6,788 nucleotides of DNA, taken from Clostridia bacterium (GTDB lineage Bacteria; Bacillota; DSM-521; Neomoorellales; SLTJ01). Below are positions 6,644 through 6,788 of the stretch, in pieces; the stretch's first letter is position 1, and every line of letters begins with the position of its first letter. The position numbers were made by a program, and so were the translations under genes. The stretch is taken from assembly GCA_014360105.1 (NCBI GenBank), contig JACIYD010000087.1:1-6788 (forward strand). The letters are read 5' to 3'. The notes beneath the pieces were generated by a model. It made no database searches. It saw only the letters and a list, made by a program, of their open reading frames with translations, and was not told the DNA's origin.

Positions 6644-6677
6644 GGCAGGCGGGCTCCGGACGGGAGGCCCGCCTGCC
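6644..6677 (+). other. GC-rich stem-loop between binding-protein and permease genes
   Basis: A perfect 11-bp stem (6644-6654 ggcaggcgggc with 6667-6677 gcccgcctgcc) has a 12-nt loop. No T-run follows, so it is not a standard terminator. A stem-loop after a binding-protein gene and before its permease commonly shields the upstream message or lowers downstream expression, giving more binding protein than permease; that role here is inferred. Confidence 0.65.
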
Positions 6678-6709
6678 GCCGCGGACAAATAACTAGGGAG
6701 GTAGTTTGG

Positions 6710-6788
6710 GTGACACTCTTCGGCCAGGCCGTAATCAGCGGCTTCCTCCTGGGCGGCATGTATGCCCTCATTGCCATCGGCATGACGC
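6710..6788 (+). CDS. livH: LivH-type ABC permease, N-terminus only (cut by window end)
   Basis: The first 26 codons of an inner-membrane permease of the LivH family. GTG 6710 follows AGGGAGGT at 6695-6702 with 7 nt spacing. The visible protein, beginning with Thr-Leu-Phe-Gly-Gln and running into SGFLLGGMYALIAIGMT, matches the LivH N-terminal signature (GLLLGGLYALIALGLT-like) that opens the first membrane helix. The rest, together with the expected LivM, LivG and LivF, lies beyond the window. It is co-directional with the binding-protein gene and probably cotranscribed through the stem-loop between them. Confidence 0.88.
   Translation, partial: MTLFGQAVISGFLLGGMYALIAIGMT

Noticed and set aside
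6644..6677. Rho-independent terminator after the binding-protein gene
   Set aside because: The stem is strong but is followed by gccgcggacaaat, not a T-run, and a co-directional permease begins shortly after.

Overview
The window reads as a high-GC, anaerobic, acetogen-like Firmicute (the Moorella/Thermanaeromonas type of Clostridia is my best guess). The reasons are a nickel-iron-sulfur CO dehydrogenase fragment, strong AGGAGG-type ribosome binding sites with frequent GTG/TTG starts, and lipoprotein-type binding proteins. The assignment to a group is inference; the sequence carries no rRNA or other marker that fixes it.

Layout. (1) 1-446, plus strand: the C-terminal end of an anaerobic CO dehydrogenase catalytic subunit (CooS/AcsA), closed by a strong intrinsic terminator at 459-505. 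(2) 447-889: about 440 bp without a credible gene. It holds the terminator, a very GC-rich structured block bounded by a perfect 16-bp inverted repeat (584-599 and 779-794), and then a promoter for the next gene. (3) 890-2083, plus strand: a 12-helix major facilitator transporter, convergent with the next operon across only 18 bp. (4) 5130-2102, minus strand: a tightly overlapping three-gene operon of a CitA/DcuS/DctS-type sensor kinase, a CitB/DctR-type response regulator and a DctP-family (TRAP-type) solute-binding lipoprotein. (5) 5131-5369: an AT-rich divergent intergenic region. (6) 5370-6788, plus strand: the start of a branched-chain-amino-acid-type (HAAT/Liv) ABC importer, with the binding lipoprotein complete and the LivH-type permease cut by the window end.

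How the genes may work together. The minus-strand operon has the composition of the Bacillus subtilis DctB-DctS-DctR system, where a TRAP-like binding protein acts as an extracellular co-sensor with the kinase for C4-dicarboxylates. No TRAP membrane subunits (DctQ/DctM) are in the window. Instead the operon stands back to back with a Liv-type ABC importer, so a plausible but untested reading is that this tripartite sensor controls uptake by that ABC system.

The oddest point is the kinase. Its open frame begins inside what should be the extracytoplasmic sensor domain: the first membrane helix and the first part of that domain are missing, and an in-frame stop lies 10 codon-bases upstream. The gene is either decayed at its 5' end or a minimal sensor that depends on the binding protein.
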